Source: Cytobacillus stercorigallinarum
GTDB taxonomy: Bacteria > Bacillota > Bacilli > Bacillales > Cytobacillaceae
Assembly: GCF_014836495.1 (NCBI RefSeq)
Contig: NZ_JACSQT010000001.1
Span: 186,001 to 250,000, forward strand
DNA: 64,000 nt
Direction of reading: 5' to 3'
A program made the position numbers and the translations under genes. A model generated the notes under the pieces. That model did not search any database. It was not told where the DNA came from and saw only the letters and a list, made by a program, of their open reading frames with translations. Positions 37,710-48,959 of the stretch are shown here, piece after piece (positions within the stretch are counted from its first letter, which is position 1; each line of letters starts with the position of its first letter).

Positions 37710-38468
37710 ATGAAGTACATACAATCAGCAAAAAATCCGCAGGTGAAGCAGTGGAAAAAGCTTCTAAAGAGGAAAGAAAGAGATATAACAGGTACGTTTA
37801 TCGTTGAAGGGTTTCACCTTGTTGAAGAAGCATTAAAAGAAAATCGTGTAAAAGAGTTAATTATTAGTGAGGAAAAGGATATACCACAAAGTTGGAATAT
37901 AGGAGACTGTTCCGTTTATATTGTACCGGCACATGTAATTGGAGACTTAACTGATACACAAACACCACAAGGAATTGTGGCCGTCTGTTATCAAGAAGAA
38001 GAAAGATCTTTCGATTCGCTTGTTGCGAAGAAATTATTACTATTAGATGAAGTGCAAGATCCCGGAAACTTAGGAACAATGATTCGTACAGCTGATGCGG
38101 CTGGCATGGATGCGGTTATCATCGGTCACGGAACAGTGGATCCGTATAATCCCAAAGTTTTACGATCTGCTCAAGGCAGTCATTTTCATTTACCAATTAT
38201 CCATGGCAAGTTGGATGAATGGATGACGGCATTAAAGGAAAATAATATTCCTGTATACGGTACAGCATTAGAAGGAGGTAAGGAGTATCAAAGCTTTGCA
38301 CCACTGGATGATTTTGCCTTGCTCGTTGGTAATGAAGGGAATGGTGTAAACAAAGATTTACTTACCCAAACATCCGCCAATCTGTATATTCCTTTATATG
38401 GTAAGAGTGAGTCCTTAAATGTAGCTGTAGCAGCAGGTATATTGCTATACTATTTGCGAAATGTATAA
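37710..38468 (+). CDS. ysgA: SpoU-family RNA 2'-O-methyltransferase
   Basis: A 252-residue SPOUT (TrmH/SpoU) methyltransferase, probably acting on 23S rRNA or tRNA. The substrate-binding domain occupies about residues 1-100. The three SpoU motifs follow: DPGNLGTMIRTADAAG, LLVGNEGNGV and IPLYGKSESLNVAVAAGILLY; the last forms the knot that binds S-adenosylmethionine. The ATG follows AAGGAGCG. It lies before the pheS T-box as in B. subtilis, where it is named ysgA. The exact target nucleotide cannot be read here. Confidence 0.93.
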   Translation: MKYIQSAKNPQVKQWKKLLKRKERDITGTFIVEGFHLVEEALKENRVKELIISEEKDIPQSWNIGDCSVYIVPAHVIGDLTDTQTPQGIVAVCYQEEERSFDSLVAKKLLLLDEVQDPGNLGTMIRTADAAGMDAVIIGHGTVDPYNPKVLRSAQGSHFHLPIIHGKLDEWMTALKENNIPVYGTALEGGKEYQSFAPLDDFALLVGNEGNGVNKDLLTQTSANLYIPLYGKSESLNVAVAAGILLYYLRNV

Positions 38469-38493
38469 TGCGTAAAAAAAACGTGAGAACAAT

Positions 38494-38522
38494 TTGAATG
38501 TCAACTCATAATGTAATATAAT
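38494..38522 (+). promoter_or_regulatory. Sigma-A promoter for pheST
   Basis: TTGAAT (38494-38499) and TATAAT (38517-38522) with a 17-base spacer. Confidence 0.8.
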
Positions 38523-38528
38523 AAATAG

Positions 38529-38808
38529 CAAAATGAAATAAGTAAAAGCTATGATAGAGACAAAGTAAAGTATGTTTTGTTCATATAGGGAGAAAATGCC
38601 TGTGACTGAAAGCATTTTTATGAGCGGCTTACTCGAAATTTCAGCTCTGGAGCAGACATCGGGACCATCGAAAATTTTTGATGTAAAGATGCGCCGGCTT
38701 TTTGCCGTTATCGAAATGAAGCGAATACAGCATGTTTGTTATTGTTGTATTAAAAAGGGTGGTACCGCGATTCCAAACCTCGTCCCTTTCATGGGATAAG
38801 GTTTTTTA
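38529..38808 (+). promoter_or_regulatory. T-box leader of pheST (phenylalanine)
   Basis: The T-box sequence AGGGTGGTACCGCGA is at 38756-38770. The terminator pairs AACCT...GTCCC with GGGAT...AGGTT (38776-38803), with a T-run. A TTC phenylalanine specifier followed by A lies at 38641-38643. Confidence 0.9.
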
Positions 38809-38844
38809 TTTTGCCAAAAAAGTATTAAAAGGAGGAATTTAAAG

Positions 38845-39882
38845 ATGCAAGAGCGTTTAAAAGAATTGCAAGGAGAAGCGTTAGAGAAGGTTTCTGCGGC
38901 CATGGATTTAAAAGAATTAAATGATATCCGCGTTGCTTATTTAGGTAAGAAAGGCCCGATCACAGAAGTATTAAAAGGAATGGGGAAGCTTTCAGCGGAG
39001 GAACGCCCAAAAATGGGTGCATTAGCAAATGAAGTACGTGATCAAATTACGCAAGGAATAACGGCAAAACAAGTGCAATTAGAAGAAGCGCAAATTCAAG
39101 CTAAGCTTGCTGCAGAAACGATTGATGTCACATTACCAGGTCGCCCTGTACATACTGGTAATCATCATTCTTTAACTAGGGTTGTAGAAGAAATTGAAGA
39201 CTTATTTATCGGAATGGGCTATACCGTAGCGGAAGGACCTGAAGTGGAGAAGGATTATTATAATTTTGAAGCGCTGAACTTACCAAAAGGTCACCCTGCC
39301 CGCGATATGCAAGATTCATTCTATATTACAGAGGATATTTTATTACGCACACATACTTCTCCTGTGCAAGCTAGAACGATGGAAAAGCATGAGGGGAAAG
39401 GTCCAGTGAAAATTATTTGTCCAGGAAAAGTATTCCGTCGTGATAATGATGATGCGACTCACTCTCATCAATTTATGCAAATTGAAGGACTTGTTATAGA
39501 TGAAAATATTCGTATGACAGACTTAAAGGGTACGCTAGAAGTATTTGCGAAAAAAATGTTCGGAGAAGAGAGAGAAATTCGCCTTCGTCCAAGTTTCTTC
39601 CCATTTACTGAGCCATCTGTAGAAATGGATATCTCTTGTATGATTTGTTCTGGAGAAGGCTGTAATGTATGTAAAAAAACCGGTTGGATTGAGATTCTAG
39701 GTGCAGGAATGGTACATCCAAATGTACTTGAAATGGCAGGTTTTGATTCTAAAAAATATACAGGGTTTGCCTTTGGAATGGGCGCTGAGCGTATCGCAAT
39801 GTTAAAGTATGGTGTCGATGATATTCGTCATTTCTATACAAATGATAGTAGATTCTTAAAGCAATTCTCAATTCATGAATAA
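38845..39882 (+). CDS. pheS: Phenylalanyl-tRNA synthetase alpha subunit
   Basis: A 345-residue catalytic subunit of the (alpha-beta)2 enzyme. The N-terminal coiled coil (residues 1-85) binds tRNA. The class II core shows [25 protein letters not shown] and [19 protein letters not shown], with [14 protein letters not shown] as motif 3. AGGAGG precedes the ATG. It sits 17 bases before pheT and behind a phenylalanine T-box. Confidence 0.97.
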   Translation: MQERLKELQGEALEKVSAAMDLKELNDIRVAYLGKKGPITEVLKGMGKLSAEERPKMGALANEVRDQITQGITAKQVQLEEAQIQAKLAAETIDVTLPGRPVHTGNHHSLTRVVEEIEDLFIGMGYTVAEGPEVEKDYYNFEALNLPKGHPARDMQDSFYITEDILLRTHTSPVQARTMEKHEGKGPVKIICPGKVFRRDNDDATHSHQFMQIEGLVIDENIRMTDLKGTLEVFAKKMFGEEREIRLRPSFFPFTEPSVEMDISCMICSGEGCNVCKKTGWIEILGAGMVHPNVLEMAGFDSKKYTGFAFGMGAERIAMLKYGVDDIRHFYTNDSRFLKQFSIHE

Positions 39883-39899
39883 AGGGGGAGGACAACGAA

Positions 39900-42314
39900 A
39901 TGTACGTTTCATATAAATGGTTACAAGAATATGTTGACTTATCTGGGATTACACCAGAAGAATTAGCAGAGAAAATCACAAAGAGCGGGATTGAAGTTGA
40001 AGGTGTAGAGACACTTGATGAAGGAATTAAAGGTGTTGTCGTCGGTTATGTGTCTGAAAAAGAAAAACATCCAAGTGCTGATAAATTAAATATTTGTCAA
40101 GTAGACCTTGGTGATGGTGAACTTGTGCAAATCATTTGTGGGGCTCCTAATGTTGATAAAGGACAAAAGGTGGCAGTAGCAACTGTAGGTGCAGTATTAC
40201 CGGGGAATTTTAAAATTAAAAAAGCAAAATTACGTGGCGAAGCTTCGAATGGAATGATTTGTTCTCTTCAAGAACTAGGTTTTGAAAGTAAGCTAGTCGC
40301 TAAAGAGTATAGTGAAGGTATTTATGTGTTTCCAGCAGATACAGAGCTTGGAACCAATGCATTAGAGCAATTACACAGAGATGATCAAGTATTAGAATTA
40401 GGGTTAACACCTAACCGTGCAGATTGCCAAAGTATGCTTGGTGTGGCTTATGAAGTCGCTGCTATTTTAGGAAAAGATGTGAAGTTACCACAACCAAAGG
40501 TAGAGACTGTTTCTGAAAGAGCGGCTGATTACATCACTGTAAAGGTTGAAGCAGCAGATGATAATCCTTTATATGTCGCTAAAGTAATCAAAAATGTAAA
40601 AATCGCTCCATCACCACTATGGTTACAAGCTCGTTTAACAGCAGCTGGTATTCGTCCACATAATAATGTTGTTGATATTACGAACTATATTTTACTTGAA
40701 TACGGTCAGCCATTACACGCGTTTGATTATGATCGCCTAGGTTCGAAAGAAATTCTTGTTCGCCGTGCCAACCAAGGTGAAAAAATCACTACGCTTGATG
40801 ATGCTGAGAGAGAATTAACAACTGATCACCTAGTTATCACAAATGGGGAAGTACCAGTTGCTTTAGCTGGTGTAATGGGTGGAGCAAATTCAGAAGTAGG
40901 TAATGAAACAACGACCGTACTACTTGAATCAGCTTATTTCACTGGCGGTGCAATTAGAAAGTCCTCGAAAGATCACGGATTAAGAAGTGAAGCGAGTGCC
41001 CGCTATGAAAAAGGTGTTGATCCACAGCGTATCCGTCCAGCTGCAGAAAGAGCAGCGCAATTACTCACGCAATATGCAGGCGGAGAAGTATTAGAGGGAT
41101 CAGTAGAAGTTGACACATTAAAAGTAGAACCTGCTGTTATTTCCATTACCATTGATAAAATCAATCGTGTCCTTGGAACAACGTTATCAGTGAGCGAAGC
41201 AAATAACATTTTAGAAAGATTGCAATTCACGACAGTGGTTGAAGAGAATGAAATGACAGTAACAGTGCCAACAAGACGTGGTGATATTACGATTGAAGAG
41301 GATCTTGTAGAAGAAGTGGGTCGCCTATACGGATACGATAATCTTACTTCAACATTGCCAGGTGGAACGGCTTCAGCAGGTAGTCTAACGCCTTATCAAA
41401 AGAAACGACGTATTGTTCGTCAATACTTGGAAGGTGCTGGATTATATCAAGCCATCACTTACTCATTAACGAGTGCAGAAAAAGCGCAAAACTATTGCTT
41501 GGAAGTAAGAGAGCCAATCAAGCTTGCGATGCCGATGAGTGAAGAGCGTAGTGTGTTACGTCTTAGCTTAATTCCGCATTTATTAGAAGTCCTTAAGTAT
41601 AATAGTGCGAGACAAATTGACGCTACTGCTGTTTATGAAACAGGATCTGTTTTCTTAAGTACAGCTAAGAATGAGTTACCTGAAGAAAAAGAACATTTAG
41701 CTGCGGCCATAACAGGTTTATGGGAGCTACACCAATGGCAAGGGGAGAAAAAGCCAGTTGATTTCTTTGTTCTGAAAGGAATTCTAGAAGGATTATTTAG
41801 TAAGCTTGGCTTGTTAGAGCAAATCACGTTTGCCAAATTGGAGAAAGACGGTCTACATCCAGGTCGCTCAGCAGAAGTATTCTTAAATGAAACGAGTATC
41901 GGGTTTATTGGTCAAGTTCATCCAAATGTTGAAAAAGAATTAGACTTAAAAGAAACGTATGTTTTTGAACTATCATTAGAGAAATTACTACATGCTGAAA
42001 TGAATCCATTACGCTATGAAGCTATTCCTCGTTACCCATCTATTACGAGAGATATTGCTTTAGTGGTCGATCAAACAACAACGGCTCAAGCATTAAGCAC
42101 TGTCATTCGTGAAGCAGGCGGTAAATTATTAAAAGACGTTCATGTATTTGATTTATATGAAGGCGATCGAATGGAAGAAGGTAAAAAATCCATTGCCTAC
42201 TCACTTAAATATTTTGATCCAGAACGGACATTAACAGATGAAGAAGTAGTAAAAACACATGACAAAGTATTAAAAGCATTAGAAGAAAAAGCTGGTGCTG
42301 TCCTTCGCGGATAA
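39900..42314 (+). CDS. pheT: Phenylalanyl-tRNA synthetase beta subunit
   Basis: An 804-residue subunit, the same length as in B. subtilis. Domains in order: a tRNA-binding OB fold (residues 40-150), the B3/B4 editing domain (about 210-380), B5, the inactive synthetase-like region, and the C-terminal ferredoxin-fold anticodon-binding domain (about 710-803, [14 protein letters not shown]). It is co-transcribed with pheS (17-base gap, AAGGGGGAGG site) and ends in a strong terminator. Confidence 0.97.
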   Translation: MYVSYKWLQEYVDLSGITPEELAEKITKSGIEVEGVETLDEGIKGVVVGYVSEKEKHPSADKLNICQVDLGDGELVQIICGAPNVDKGQKVAVATVGAVLPGNFKIKKAKLRGEASNGMICSLQELGFESKLVAKEYSEGIYVFPADTELGTNALEQLHRDDQVLELGLTPNRADCQSMLGVAYEVAAILGKDVKLPQPKVETVSERAADYITVKVEAADDNPLYVAKVIKNVKIAPSPLWLQARLTAAGIRPHNNVVDITNYILLEYGQPLHAFDYDRLGSKEILVRRANQGEKITTLDDAERELTTDHLVITNGEVPVALAGVMGGANSEVGNETTTVLLESAYFTGGAIRKSSKDHGLRSEASARYEKGVDPQRIRPAAERAAQLLTQYAGGEVLEGSVEVDTLKVEPAVISITIDKINRVLGTTLSVSEANNILERLQFTTVVEENEMTVTVPTRRGDITIEEDLVEEVGRLYGYDNLTSTLPGGTASAGSLTPYQKKRRIVRQYLEGAGLYQAITYSLTSAEKAQNYCLEVREPIKLAMPMSEERSVLRLSLIPHLLEVLKYNSARQIDATAVYETGSVFLSTAKNELPEEKEHLAAAITGLWELHQWQGEKKPVDFFVLKGILEGLFSKLGLLEQITFAKLEKDGLHPGRSAEVFLNETSIGFIGQVHPNVEKELDLKETYVFELSLEKLLHAEMNPLRYEAIPRYPSITRDIALVVDQTTTAQALSTVIREAGGKLLKDVHVFDLYEGDRMEEGKKSIAYSLKYFDPERTLTDEEVVKTHDKVLKALEEKAGAVLRG

Positions 42315-42322
42315 ATAATCAT

Positions 42323-42366
42323 AAAAGTGATACTCACCGTTATTTTGCGGTAGTATCACTTTTTTT
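42323..42366 (+). terminator. Intrinsic terminator after pheT
   Basis: AAAAGTGATACT pairs with AGTATCACTTTT, with an inner ACCG/CGGT stem, and seven T residues follow. Confidence 0.9.
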
Positions 42367-42451
42367 GCACAGTTTAGGTAAAAGGGGAACTTCGCTATAG
42401 AAATAAGCGTGAGAGAGTGGGGGCAAAAGGAAGAATCACAGGTCTCAAAAA

Positions 42452-42712
42452 AGGCTGAGACATAACTAAATGAGCTAACCTCAAAAAAGAACAATAACAA
42501 ATTGATCTTAAAATATCATTTGAAAAAAAGTCCGTTCCATAGCGCTACAGTCACTTGCTTTCCCTCTATTCCCGCAGGAGTCGAGTGTCTTCTACTCCAT
42601 TTCACTATTCTTTTCATATAAGGGTTCAAATCAACAAAAAACCGAATGATTAGATGCTAGAACTCCTAATCATTCGGATAAATCATTAGCTAGCATACTT
42701 ATGTCCCAACCT
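42452..42712. repeat. Inverted-repeat element with Bacillaceae-type interspersed repeat core
   Basis: The ends 42452-42478 and 42686-42712 are imperfect inverted repeats (20 of 27 positions agree), both holding a GAGACATAA or GGGACATAA core. The middle (about 42545-42610) reads GCTACAGTCACTTGC through CCGCAGGAGTCGAGTG, like an interspersed repeat I have seen in other Bacillaceae. No gene is present. It looks like a small non-coding mobile-type repeat or its remnant. Confidence 0.45.
42636..42677 (-). terminator. Intrinsic terminator for rnhC (minus strand)
   Basis: Perfect arms CCGAATGATTAG (42642-42653) and CTAATCATTCGG (42666-42677) with a 12-base loop. On the minus strand a T-run follows. 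It lies inside the repeat element. Confidence 0.75.
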
Positions 42713-42724
42713 CACCCTATTGCC

Positions 42725-43669
42725 TTAAGCTTTATACTTTTTTCTATAAAGAGCCTTTGCTTTTTCGGTGTTAGCAAAATGAAGTTTCACAAAGTACTTT
42801 AGAGAATCTTCACCATGTATATGTATTAATTTCGCTCCGCATTCGTCTACCTTAGGGCCGGCACCTTTTGTTAGTGGGAAGCCAGCTTTTTTACTTAATT
42901 CCTCGAAACGAAGGAGAAACGCATAGCGCGCAAGAATCGATGCAGCTGCGACAGCGAGATGGACAGATTCACCTTTCGTACTGAAATATACATTTTCTCT
43001 TTGGATATTGGCTTGAGATTTTAAATAATTATAATAGACTCCTTCTTGAGCAAATTGATCGATCAAGACAGCGTCTGGTTTCTCCGGTGACATTTTTCCA
43101 AGCACACTATTAATAGCTTGGTTATGAAGGAGGGCTTTTAGCTTGCCTTGAGACATTCCTTTTTGTTGCATGTTGTTATATTTTTCATTATGAAGTGTAA
43201 GTAAACTAAAGGGAATGACTTCTTTAATTTGCTTAGCGATTTGGATAATTCTTTGATCGTTTAAATTCTTAGAATCTTGCACGCCCAGCTCTTTTAATAG
43301 CGGGATATTCGTTGCACTTACATAAGCAGCTACCACTGTCATTGGTCCAAAATAATCTCCTGTCCCAACTTCATCTGAGCCAACAACGGATAAGGATGCA
43401 AAACGATCCGGTAATTTAGATCCTTTCGGCGCGCTTGCTTTCTTTTTCGGTGCGACTGCACTACTAGAGCCACCCCATTTATCTGCTTCCGATTGACAGC
43501 CAGCTCCCTGAAACAATACTTTACCTGATTTGTAGGCAGTTATTGTACAGTTGTTTGTTTTAGCAGTAAAAATACTACCGGGAGGCTGTTTCGGTGATAG
43601 TAGAGCTTGGTAATGTGTTTTCATTTGTTGCAGTTCTGCTGTTGATTTTTTTAATACAATTTGGCTCAT
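42725..43669 (-). CDS. rnhC: Ribonuclease HIII
   Basis: A 314-residue enzyme that cuts RNA in RNA-DNA hybrids. An N-terminal TBP-like substrate-binding domain (residues 1-85) precedes the catalytic domain, which starts with GSDEVGTGDYFGP holding the first acidic residues. Other conserved parts are GVQDSKNLND and AAASILARYAFL. Two ATGs are adjacent; the second (43669) is better spaced from AGGAGG. It is divergent from zapA, as in B. subtilis. Confidence 0.95.
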   Translation of the reverse strand: MSQIVLKKSTAELQQMKTHYQALLSPKQPPGSIFTAKTNNCTITAYKSGKVLFQGAGCQSEADKWGGSSSAVAPKKKASAPKGSKLPDRFASLSVVGSDEVGTGDYFGPMTVVAAYVSATNIPLLKELGVQDSKNLNDQRIIQIAKQIKEVIPFSLLTLHNEKYNNMQQKGMSQGKLKALLHNQAINSVLGKMSPEKPDAVLIDQFAQEGVYYNYLKSQANIQRENVYFSTKGESVHLAVAAASILARYAFLLRFEELSKKAGFPLTKGAGPKVDECGAKLIHIHGEDSLKYFVKLHFANTEKAKALYRKKYKA

Positions 43670-43782
43670 CATTGATTCCTCCTATTTTGACAATTCCTCT
43701 GTCTTTTTGACAAGCTTTGACTTCCCTCAAAAAATGGTTCGTGTTATGATAATGTTTAGGATTCTTCAGAATGGGGGCTTAC

Positions 43783-44046
43783 ATGTTGTCAAATACTGAT
43801 AAAAACCGGACAAGGGTTGATATATATGGTATCCCGTATACAATTGTCGGCACGGAGAGCTCCAGCCACATCCGTTTAGTTGCATCCATGGTGGATGAAA
43901 CAATGAGAGATATTAGTGCAAAGAATCCTTCGCTCGATATTAGTAAACTTGCTGTTTTAACAGCTGTGAACACAATGAACGATTATTTGAAACTTAAAGA
44001 CGAAGTAGAACGTCTTAAAGAAGAATTAAATAGAGTAAAGGACTGA
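43783..44046 (+). CDS. zapA: Cell division protein ZapA
   Basis: An 87-residue FtsZ-ring stabiliser. The N-terminal fold [20 protein letters not shown] is typical, followed by a long C-terminal coiled coil ([19 protein letters not shown]). I chose the ATG at 43783 with GGGGG upstream; an in-frame ATG at 43771 would put that site inside the gene. It is 8 bases before cvpA. Confidence 0.93.
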   Translation: MLSNTDKNRTRVDIYGIPYTIVGTESSSHIRLVASMVDETMRDISAKNPSLDISKLAVLTAVNTMNDYLKLKDEVERLKEELNRVKD

Positions 44047-44054
44047 CACGAATT

Positions 44055-44594
44055 ATGCTTGATCTTGCCATTATTATTATGTTAATCTTCGGGTTTTTCA
44101 TAGGTCTACGAAGAGGATTAATTCTTCAAGCTATCCATCTATTAGGCTTTATTGTCGCCTTTGTTGTGGCAAGACTATATTATGAGCCGTTAGCTCCTAA
44201 ATTAACCTTATGGATTCCATATCCGAACTTCGGGAACTCACAGCTTGAAACGATTTTAGGTAACACAGACTTAGAGACAGCTTATTATCGCGCAATTGCA
44301 TTTGCAATCATTTTCTTTGCAGTTAAGATTGTATTACAAATTATCGGCAGTATGCTAGATTTTCTCGCAAGTTTTCCGATATTAAAACAATTAAACAGTT
44401 GGGCTGGAAGTATTATAGGATTTATAGAAGTTTATCTTATCATGTTTATCTTATTATACATAGCAGCATTATTGCCAATAGATAGTGTGCAGTCAACTCT
44501 GGACGGCTCGTTTATGGCAAACCTTATTATTGAGCATACACCAGTGTTTTCCCAGCAGATAAAAGAGTTATGGATTGATTATGTAGCTTCTTAA
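44055..44594 (+). CDS. yshB: CvpA-family membrane protein
   Basis: A 179-residue protein with four hydrophobic segments and the CvpA signature near its start (GFFIGLRRGLILQ). In E. coli CvpA was linked to colicin V production; in Firmicutes the role is unknown. It follows zapA by 8 bases and probably shares its transcript. A terminator overlaps its stop codon. Confidence 0.9.
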   Translation: MLDLAIIIMLIFGFFIGLRRGLILQAIHLLGFIVAFVVARLYYEPLAPKLTLWIPYPNFGNSQLETILGNTDLETAYYRAIAFAIIFFAVKIVLQIIGSMLDFLASFPILKQLNSWAGSIIGFIEVYLIMFILLYIAALLPIDSVQSTLDGSFMANLIIEHTPVFSQQIKELWIDYVAS

Positions 44595-44630
44595 CTTCTC
44601 TACCTTAGGAAGAGAAGTTTTCTTTATTTG
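44593..44630 (+). terminator. Intrinsic terminator after cvpA
   Basis: AACTTCTC pairs with GAGAAGTT around 11 bases, followed by a T-rich tail. The left arm starts in the stop codon. Confidence 0.75.
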
Positions 44631-44767
44631 AAGCCAATCTTTTATTGGATGGGGCTACCATTAAGGGTCAAGACTGTCTAGAACTATTGAAATATTGTAT
44701 GATTTTATAGGTAGCAAGAAAACGGGAAAGACTAAGAAAATATGAATGTAAATGAGGCGATACACTT

Positions 44768-46486
44768 ATGACAATTAATAAAAAGGATGTTGTTCATTTA
44801 TTAGAAACGATTGCTATTTATATGGAGTTAAAGGGAGAAAACCCTTTTAAAACGGCTGCCTTTCGTAAAGCAGCAACGGCTTTAGAAACAAGTGATTTAA
44901 CGTTGGATGAAATAGATGATTATACGACTTTACCTGGTATCGGTAAGGGGACTTCTACCGTAATCGCAGAGTTTGTAGAAGAAGGCACAACTAGTGTCCT
45001 TGATGAATTAAAGAAAGAAGTACCAGCAGGTTTGATTCCACTTTTGCAATTGCCGGGTTTAGGTGGTAAAAAAATTGCTAAGTTGTATAAAGAGCTTGGG
45101 GTTAAGAGTGCTGAAGATTTAAAGACGGCTTGTATGAATCATCAAGTACAAGCTTTAGCCGGGTTTGGGAAGAAAACAGAAGAAAAAATTCTCGAAGCAT
45201 TAGCCAATGTGGGCACAAGACCAGACCGTCTGCCCCTTGCTTTTATGCTTCCGATTGCTGAGGAAATTGAAGGATTTTTATCATCATTTAATAACATCGA
45301 CCGTTTTTCTCGAGCAGGTAGTATTAGAAGAATGAGAGAGACGATTAAAGATTTGGACTTTATTATTTCAACGACAATGCCTGCTTCAGTGAAAGAACAA
45401 CTTTTACAATTAGATGAGATTAAAGAAGTGATTGCGGCAGGGGACACAAAAGTATCTGTAGTGCTGGCATACAAATATGATGTCTCTGTTGATTTCCGAA
45501 TCGTAACACCTGAAGAATTTGCTTCTACACTTCACCATTTTACTGGTTCAAAAGACCATAATGTGCGTATGCGTCAATTGGCGAAGGAGCGCGGAGAAAA
45601 AATTAGTGAGTACGGTGTTGAAGATATAGAAAAAGGAACGATCAAAACATTCCAATCAGAAAAAGATTTTTATGCTCATTTTGATTTACCTTTGTTTCCT
45701 CCTGAAATTCGCGAAGACGGGCAGGAAGTTGAAACATATACCGCAAACACGCCACTTATCGAAAATGAAGATATCAAGGGCGATCTTCATATGCATACAA
45801 CATGGAGTGACGGTGCTAATTCAATCGAAGAGATGATTGCTGCCTGTCGCACAAAAGGCTATCGTTATATGGCGATTACGGATCATTCGCAATATTTAAA
45901 AGTAGCTAATGGATTAACAAAAGAGCGGTTATTAAAACAAAGAGAAATCATTCGCCAAATCAACGAACAATATGATGATTTTCAAGTTTTATCAGGGATA
46001 GAAATGGATATTTTACCGGATGGTTCCCTAGATTATGAGGATGATGTGCTGAAAGAAATGGATATTGTCATTGCTTCTATTCATTCAGCTTTCTCACAAT
46101 CAGAAGAGCAGATTATGCACCGATTAGAAAATGCAATGAGAAACCCACATGTTGATATTATTGCCCATCCAACAGGTCGATTGATTGGGAGACGGGATGG
46201 ATATGCTGTCAATATCGAGAAATTAATTGCACTAGCAAAAGAAACGAATACTGTACTTGAATTAAATGCGAATCCAAATCGGTTAGACCTCGCAACAGAA
46301 GCATTAAAATTAGCACAAGAATCTGATGTCAAGATTGTCATTAATACTGATGCTCATAAAATAGAAACACTCAATCATATGGAAGTGGGTGTATCGGCTG
46401 CAAAGAAAGCATGGTTATTAAAAGATACAGTGCTTAATACATTTGAAGCTGATGATTTATTGCAGTTTTTAAAGAATCATAAGTAA
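44768..46486 (+). CDS. polX: DNA polymerase X with PHP exonuclease domain
   Basis: A 572-residue repair polymerase. The N-terminal part (residues 1-310) is a family X polymerase with two helix-hairpin-helix elements (LPGIGKGTS, LPGLGGKKIAKLY) and the nucleotidyltransferase acidic residues in IKDLDFIIS. The C-terminal PHP domain (residues 335-570) shows DLHMHTTWSDGANS, ITDHS, IAHPTGRL and INTDAH, giving 3'-5' exonuclease activity. The length matches B. subtilis YshC (570). It lies 39 bases before mutS2 in the same direction. Confidence 0.96.
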   Translation: MTINKKDVVHLLETIAIYMELKGENPFKTAAFRKAATALETSDLTLDEIDDYTTLPGIGKGTSTVIAEFVEEGTTSVLDELKKEVPAGLIPLLQLPGLGGKKIAKLYKELGVKSAEDLKTACMNHQVQALAGFGKKTEEKILEALANVGTRPDRLPLAFMLPIAEEIEGFLSSFNNIDRFSRAGSIRRMRETIKDLDFIISTTMPASVKEQLLQLDEIKEVIAAGDTKVSVVLAYKYDVSVDFRIVTPEEFASTLHHFTGSKDHNVRMRQLAKERGEKISEYGVEDIEKGTIKTFQSEKDFYAHFDLPLFPPEIREDGQEVETYTANTPLIENEDIKGDLHMHTTWSDGANSIEEMIAACRTKGYRYMAITDHSQYLKVANGLTKERLLKQREIIRQINEQYDDFQVLSGIEMDILPDGSLDYEDDVLKEMDIVIASIHSAFSQSEEQIMHRLENAMRNPHVDIIAHPTGRLIGRRDGYAVNIEKLIALAKETNTVLELNANPNRLDLATEALKLAQESDVKIVINTDAHKIETLNHMEVGVSAAKKAWLLKDTVLNTFEADDLLQFLKNHK

Positions 46487-46525
46487 AGAGAACGGTTAGA
46501 TACGGAAATGAAGGGGGATTACCTC

Positions 46526-48883
46526 ATGCAAGATAGAATTTTGAAAATGCTCGAATTTCATAAAGTTAAAGAGCAGCTTTTAACCTATGTGTCCTCAAGT
46601 CTTGGGAGGAAAAAAGCGGAAGACTTAGTACCATCAACAGACTTTTCTGAAGTGCTTAAGTTGCAAAACGAAACGGATGAAGCGGCTCAAGTGTTACGTA
46701 TGAGAGGCAGTGTGCCTTTAGGGGGGATTTTTGATATTACTCCTCACTTAAAACGAACAAAGATTGGTGCGATGTTGAGTCCCCAAGAACTGATGCAAGT
46801 AGCTAGTACGATTCATGCAAGTCGACAAATGAAGCGTTTTATTGAAGATTTTGCTGATGAAGAAGAAAATGAAATACCAATTTTGTTCAACTATAGTGAA
46901 AAAATCATTGTGTTAGCTGAACTAGAAACGGCGATTAGAAATAGTATTGACGAAAATGGAGATGTCCTTGATAGCGCGAGTGAAAATTTACGCCAATTAA
47001 GAACACAATTAAGAACGAGAGAGAGTCGGGTACGAGATAAATTAGAATCAATGATTCGTTCGTCTAGCGCACAGAAAATGCTTTCTGATGCGATTATTAC
47101 TATTCGTAATGATCGTTTCGTTATTCCTGTTAAACAAGAATATCGCGGTCATTATGGTGGAATTATTCATGATCAAAGTTCTTCTGGACAAACATTATTT
47201 ATTGAACCACAGTCTATTGTCCAACTAAATAATGAATTACAAAATATAAGAGTAAAAGAGCAACAAGAAATAGAGAAGATTCTTATTCAGCTATCATTAT
47301 TAACGAATGAGTATAATAATGAGCTTCAGACCATTGTGTATGTTTTAGGTGAGATGGATTTTATGTTCACAAAAGCAAGATATGGAAAGAGCATAAAGGC
47401 AAGCAAACCATCTGTAAATGACAAAGGTCATATTAAGCTTTTCAAAGCACGTCACCCACTGATACCCGCTAATGAAGTCGTAGCGAACGACATAATGATG
47501 GGAGAAGACTATTCTTCCATCGTTATTACGGGACCAAATACAGGTGGTAAGACAGTCACATTAAAAACAGTTGGTCTATCCACATTGATGGCACAGGCAG
47601 GGTTACAAATTCCTGCTTTAGACGGGTCGGAAGTAGCTGTATTTGCTGCTGTTTATGCTGATATCGGTGATGAACAATCAATTGAACAGAGTTTAAGTAC
47701 TTTCTCGTCACATATGGTCAATATTGTTGATATTTTAGAAAAAGTGGACGGTAATAGTTTAGTCCTTTTTGATGAATTAGGTGCAGGAACAGACCCCCAA
47801 GAAGGGGCAGCTTTAGCCATTTCTATTTTAGATGAAGTGTATAACAGAGGGGCTAAAGTCATTGCTACAACCCACTATCCTGAGTTAAAAGCTTATGGTT
47901 ACAATCGTGAAGGGGTTGTAAATGCCAGTGTTGAATTTAATGTAGAAACGTTGAGTCCTACTTATAAATTATTGATTGGCGTTCCTGGGCGCAGTAATGC
48001 TTTTGAAATTTCAGGACGTCTTGGTTTAAATGAGCGTGTCATTACCAATGCCAAGGAATATATAAGTGCTGATAGTAACAAAGTAGAAAATATGATTGCC
48101 TCATTGGAAAGTAGTAAAAAGCAAGCGGAGGCAGAACGTGAAGAAGCATATGCCTTATTAAAAAACGCTGAGAAGCTTCATAAAGATTTGCAAAAACAAA
48201 TGGTCTCCTATTATGAAGAAAAAGATGTGTTAGAACAAAGAGCAAAAGAAGAAGCTGCATCTATTGTAGAGAAAGCGAAAGAAGAAGCAGAGAGCATTAT
48301 TAGCGAACTTAGACAAATGCGCATAGAAAAACACGCAGAAGTAAAAGAGCATGAACTGATTGAAGCAAGAAAACGTCTATCTGACGCCGCACCTGAAATA
48401 GTGAAGAAGCAAAAGAAAAAAAGTGCCAATCAAACGCATCAATTCCAGCCTGGAGATGAAGTAAAGGTATTAAGTTTCGGTCAAAAGGGGCAACTATTAG
48501 AAAAACTAGCTGAAAAGGAATGGAGTGTCCAGATCGGCATTTTAAAAATGAAGGTGGAAGAAAAAGATTTAGAGTTTATTAAAGCACCTAAGCCGATAGA
48601 AACAAAACCGATGGCAACTGTAAAAGGAAAAGATTATCATGTCAGTTTGGAGCTTGACCTTAGAGGCGAAAGATATGAAAACGCTCTTTTGAGAGTTGAG
48701 AAATATATTGATGATGCTCTTCTAGCAGCCTATCCGCGCGTGTCTATCATTCACGGAAAAGGAACAGGGGCGCTAAGGCAAGGTGTACAAGAGTATTTAC
48801 GAAATCACCGTTCCGTCAAGTCTATTCGTTTTGGTGAAGCTGGTGAAGGTGGAACAGGTGTCACTGTGGTAGAATTTAAATAA
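46526..48883 (+). CDS. mutS2: MutS2 endonuclease/ribosome-rescue ATPase
   Basis: A 785-residue protein, exactly the B. subtilis length. It has a MutS-like lever/clamp region, an ABC ATPase (Walker [14 protein letters not shown], Walker [20 protein letters not shown]), a long coiled coil (residues 515-620) and a C-terminal Smr domain ([24 protein letters not shown]). It was first linked to recombination; later work in B. subtilis ties it to splitting collided ribosomes. The ATG at 46526 follows AGGGGGA. It is co-directional with polX. Confidence 0.96.
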   Translation: MQDRILKMLEFHKVKEQLLTYVSSSLGRKKAEDLVPSTDFSEVLKLQNETDEAAQVLRMRGSVPLGGIFDITPHLKRTKIGAMLSPQELMQVASTIHASRQMKRFIEDFADEEENEIPILFNYSEKIIVLAELETAIRNSIDENGDVLDSASENLRQLRTQLRTRESRVRDKLESMIRSSSAQKMLSDAIITIRNDRFVIPVKQEYRGHYGGIIHDQSSSGQTLFIEPQSIVQLNNELQNIRVKEQQEIEKILIQLSLLTNEYNNELQTIVYVLGEMDFMFTKARYGKSIKASKPSVNDKGHIKLFKARHPLIPANEVVANDIMMGEDYSSIVITGPNTGGKTVTLKTVGLSTLMAQAGLQIPALDGSEVAVFAAVYADIGDEQSIEQSLSTFSSHMVNIVDILEKVDGNSLVLFDELGAGTDPQEGAALAISILDEVYNRGAKVIATTHYPELKAYGYNREGVVNASVEFNVETLSPTYKLLIGVPGRSNAFEISGRLGLNERVITNAKEYISADSNKVENMIASLESSKKQAEAEREEAYALLKNAEKLHKDLQKQMVSYYEEKDVLEQRAKEEAASIVEKAKEEAESIISELRQMRIEKHAEVKEHELIEARKRLSDAAPEIVKKQKKKSANQTHQFQPGDEVKVLSFGQKGQLLEKLAEKEWSVQIGILKMKVEEKDLEFIKAPKPIETKPMATVKGKDYHVSLELDLRGERYENALLRVEKYIDDALLAAYPRVSIIHGKGTGALRQGVQEYLRNHRSVKSIRFGEAGEGGTGVTVVEFK

Positions 48884-48959
48884 TGATTGTCTTTACACAT
48901 GAATGAAAAACATGTAAGTGCGAAAAGAATTCATTAAAAAATTGTGGGGAGAACTTAAA

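Noticed and set aside
38572-38799. 75-codon open frame inside the pheS leader
   Set aside because: The region is fully explained as a T-box; the frame crosses the specifier and the T-box sequence.
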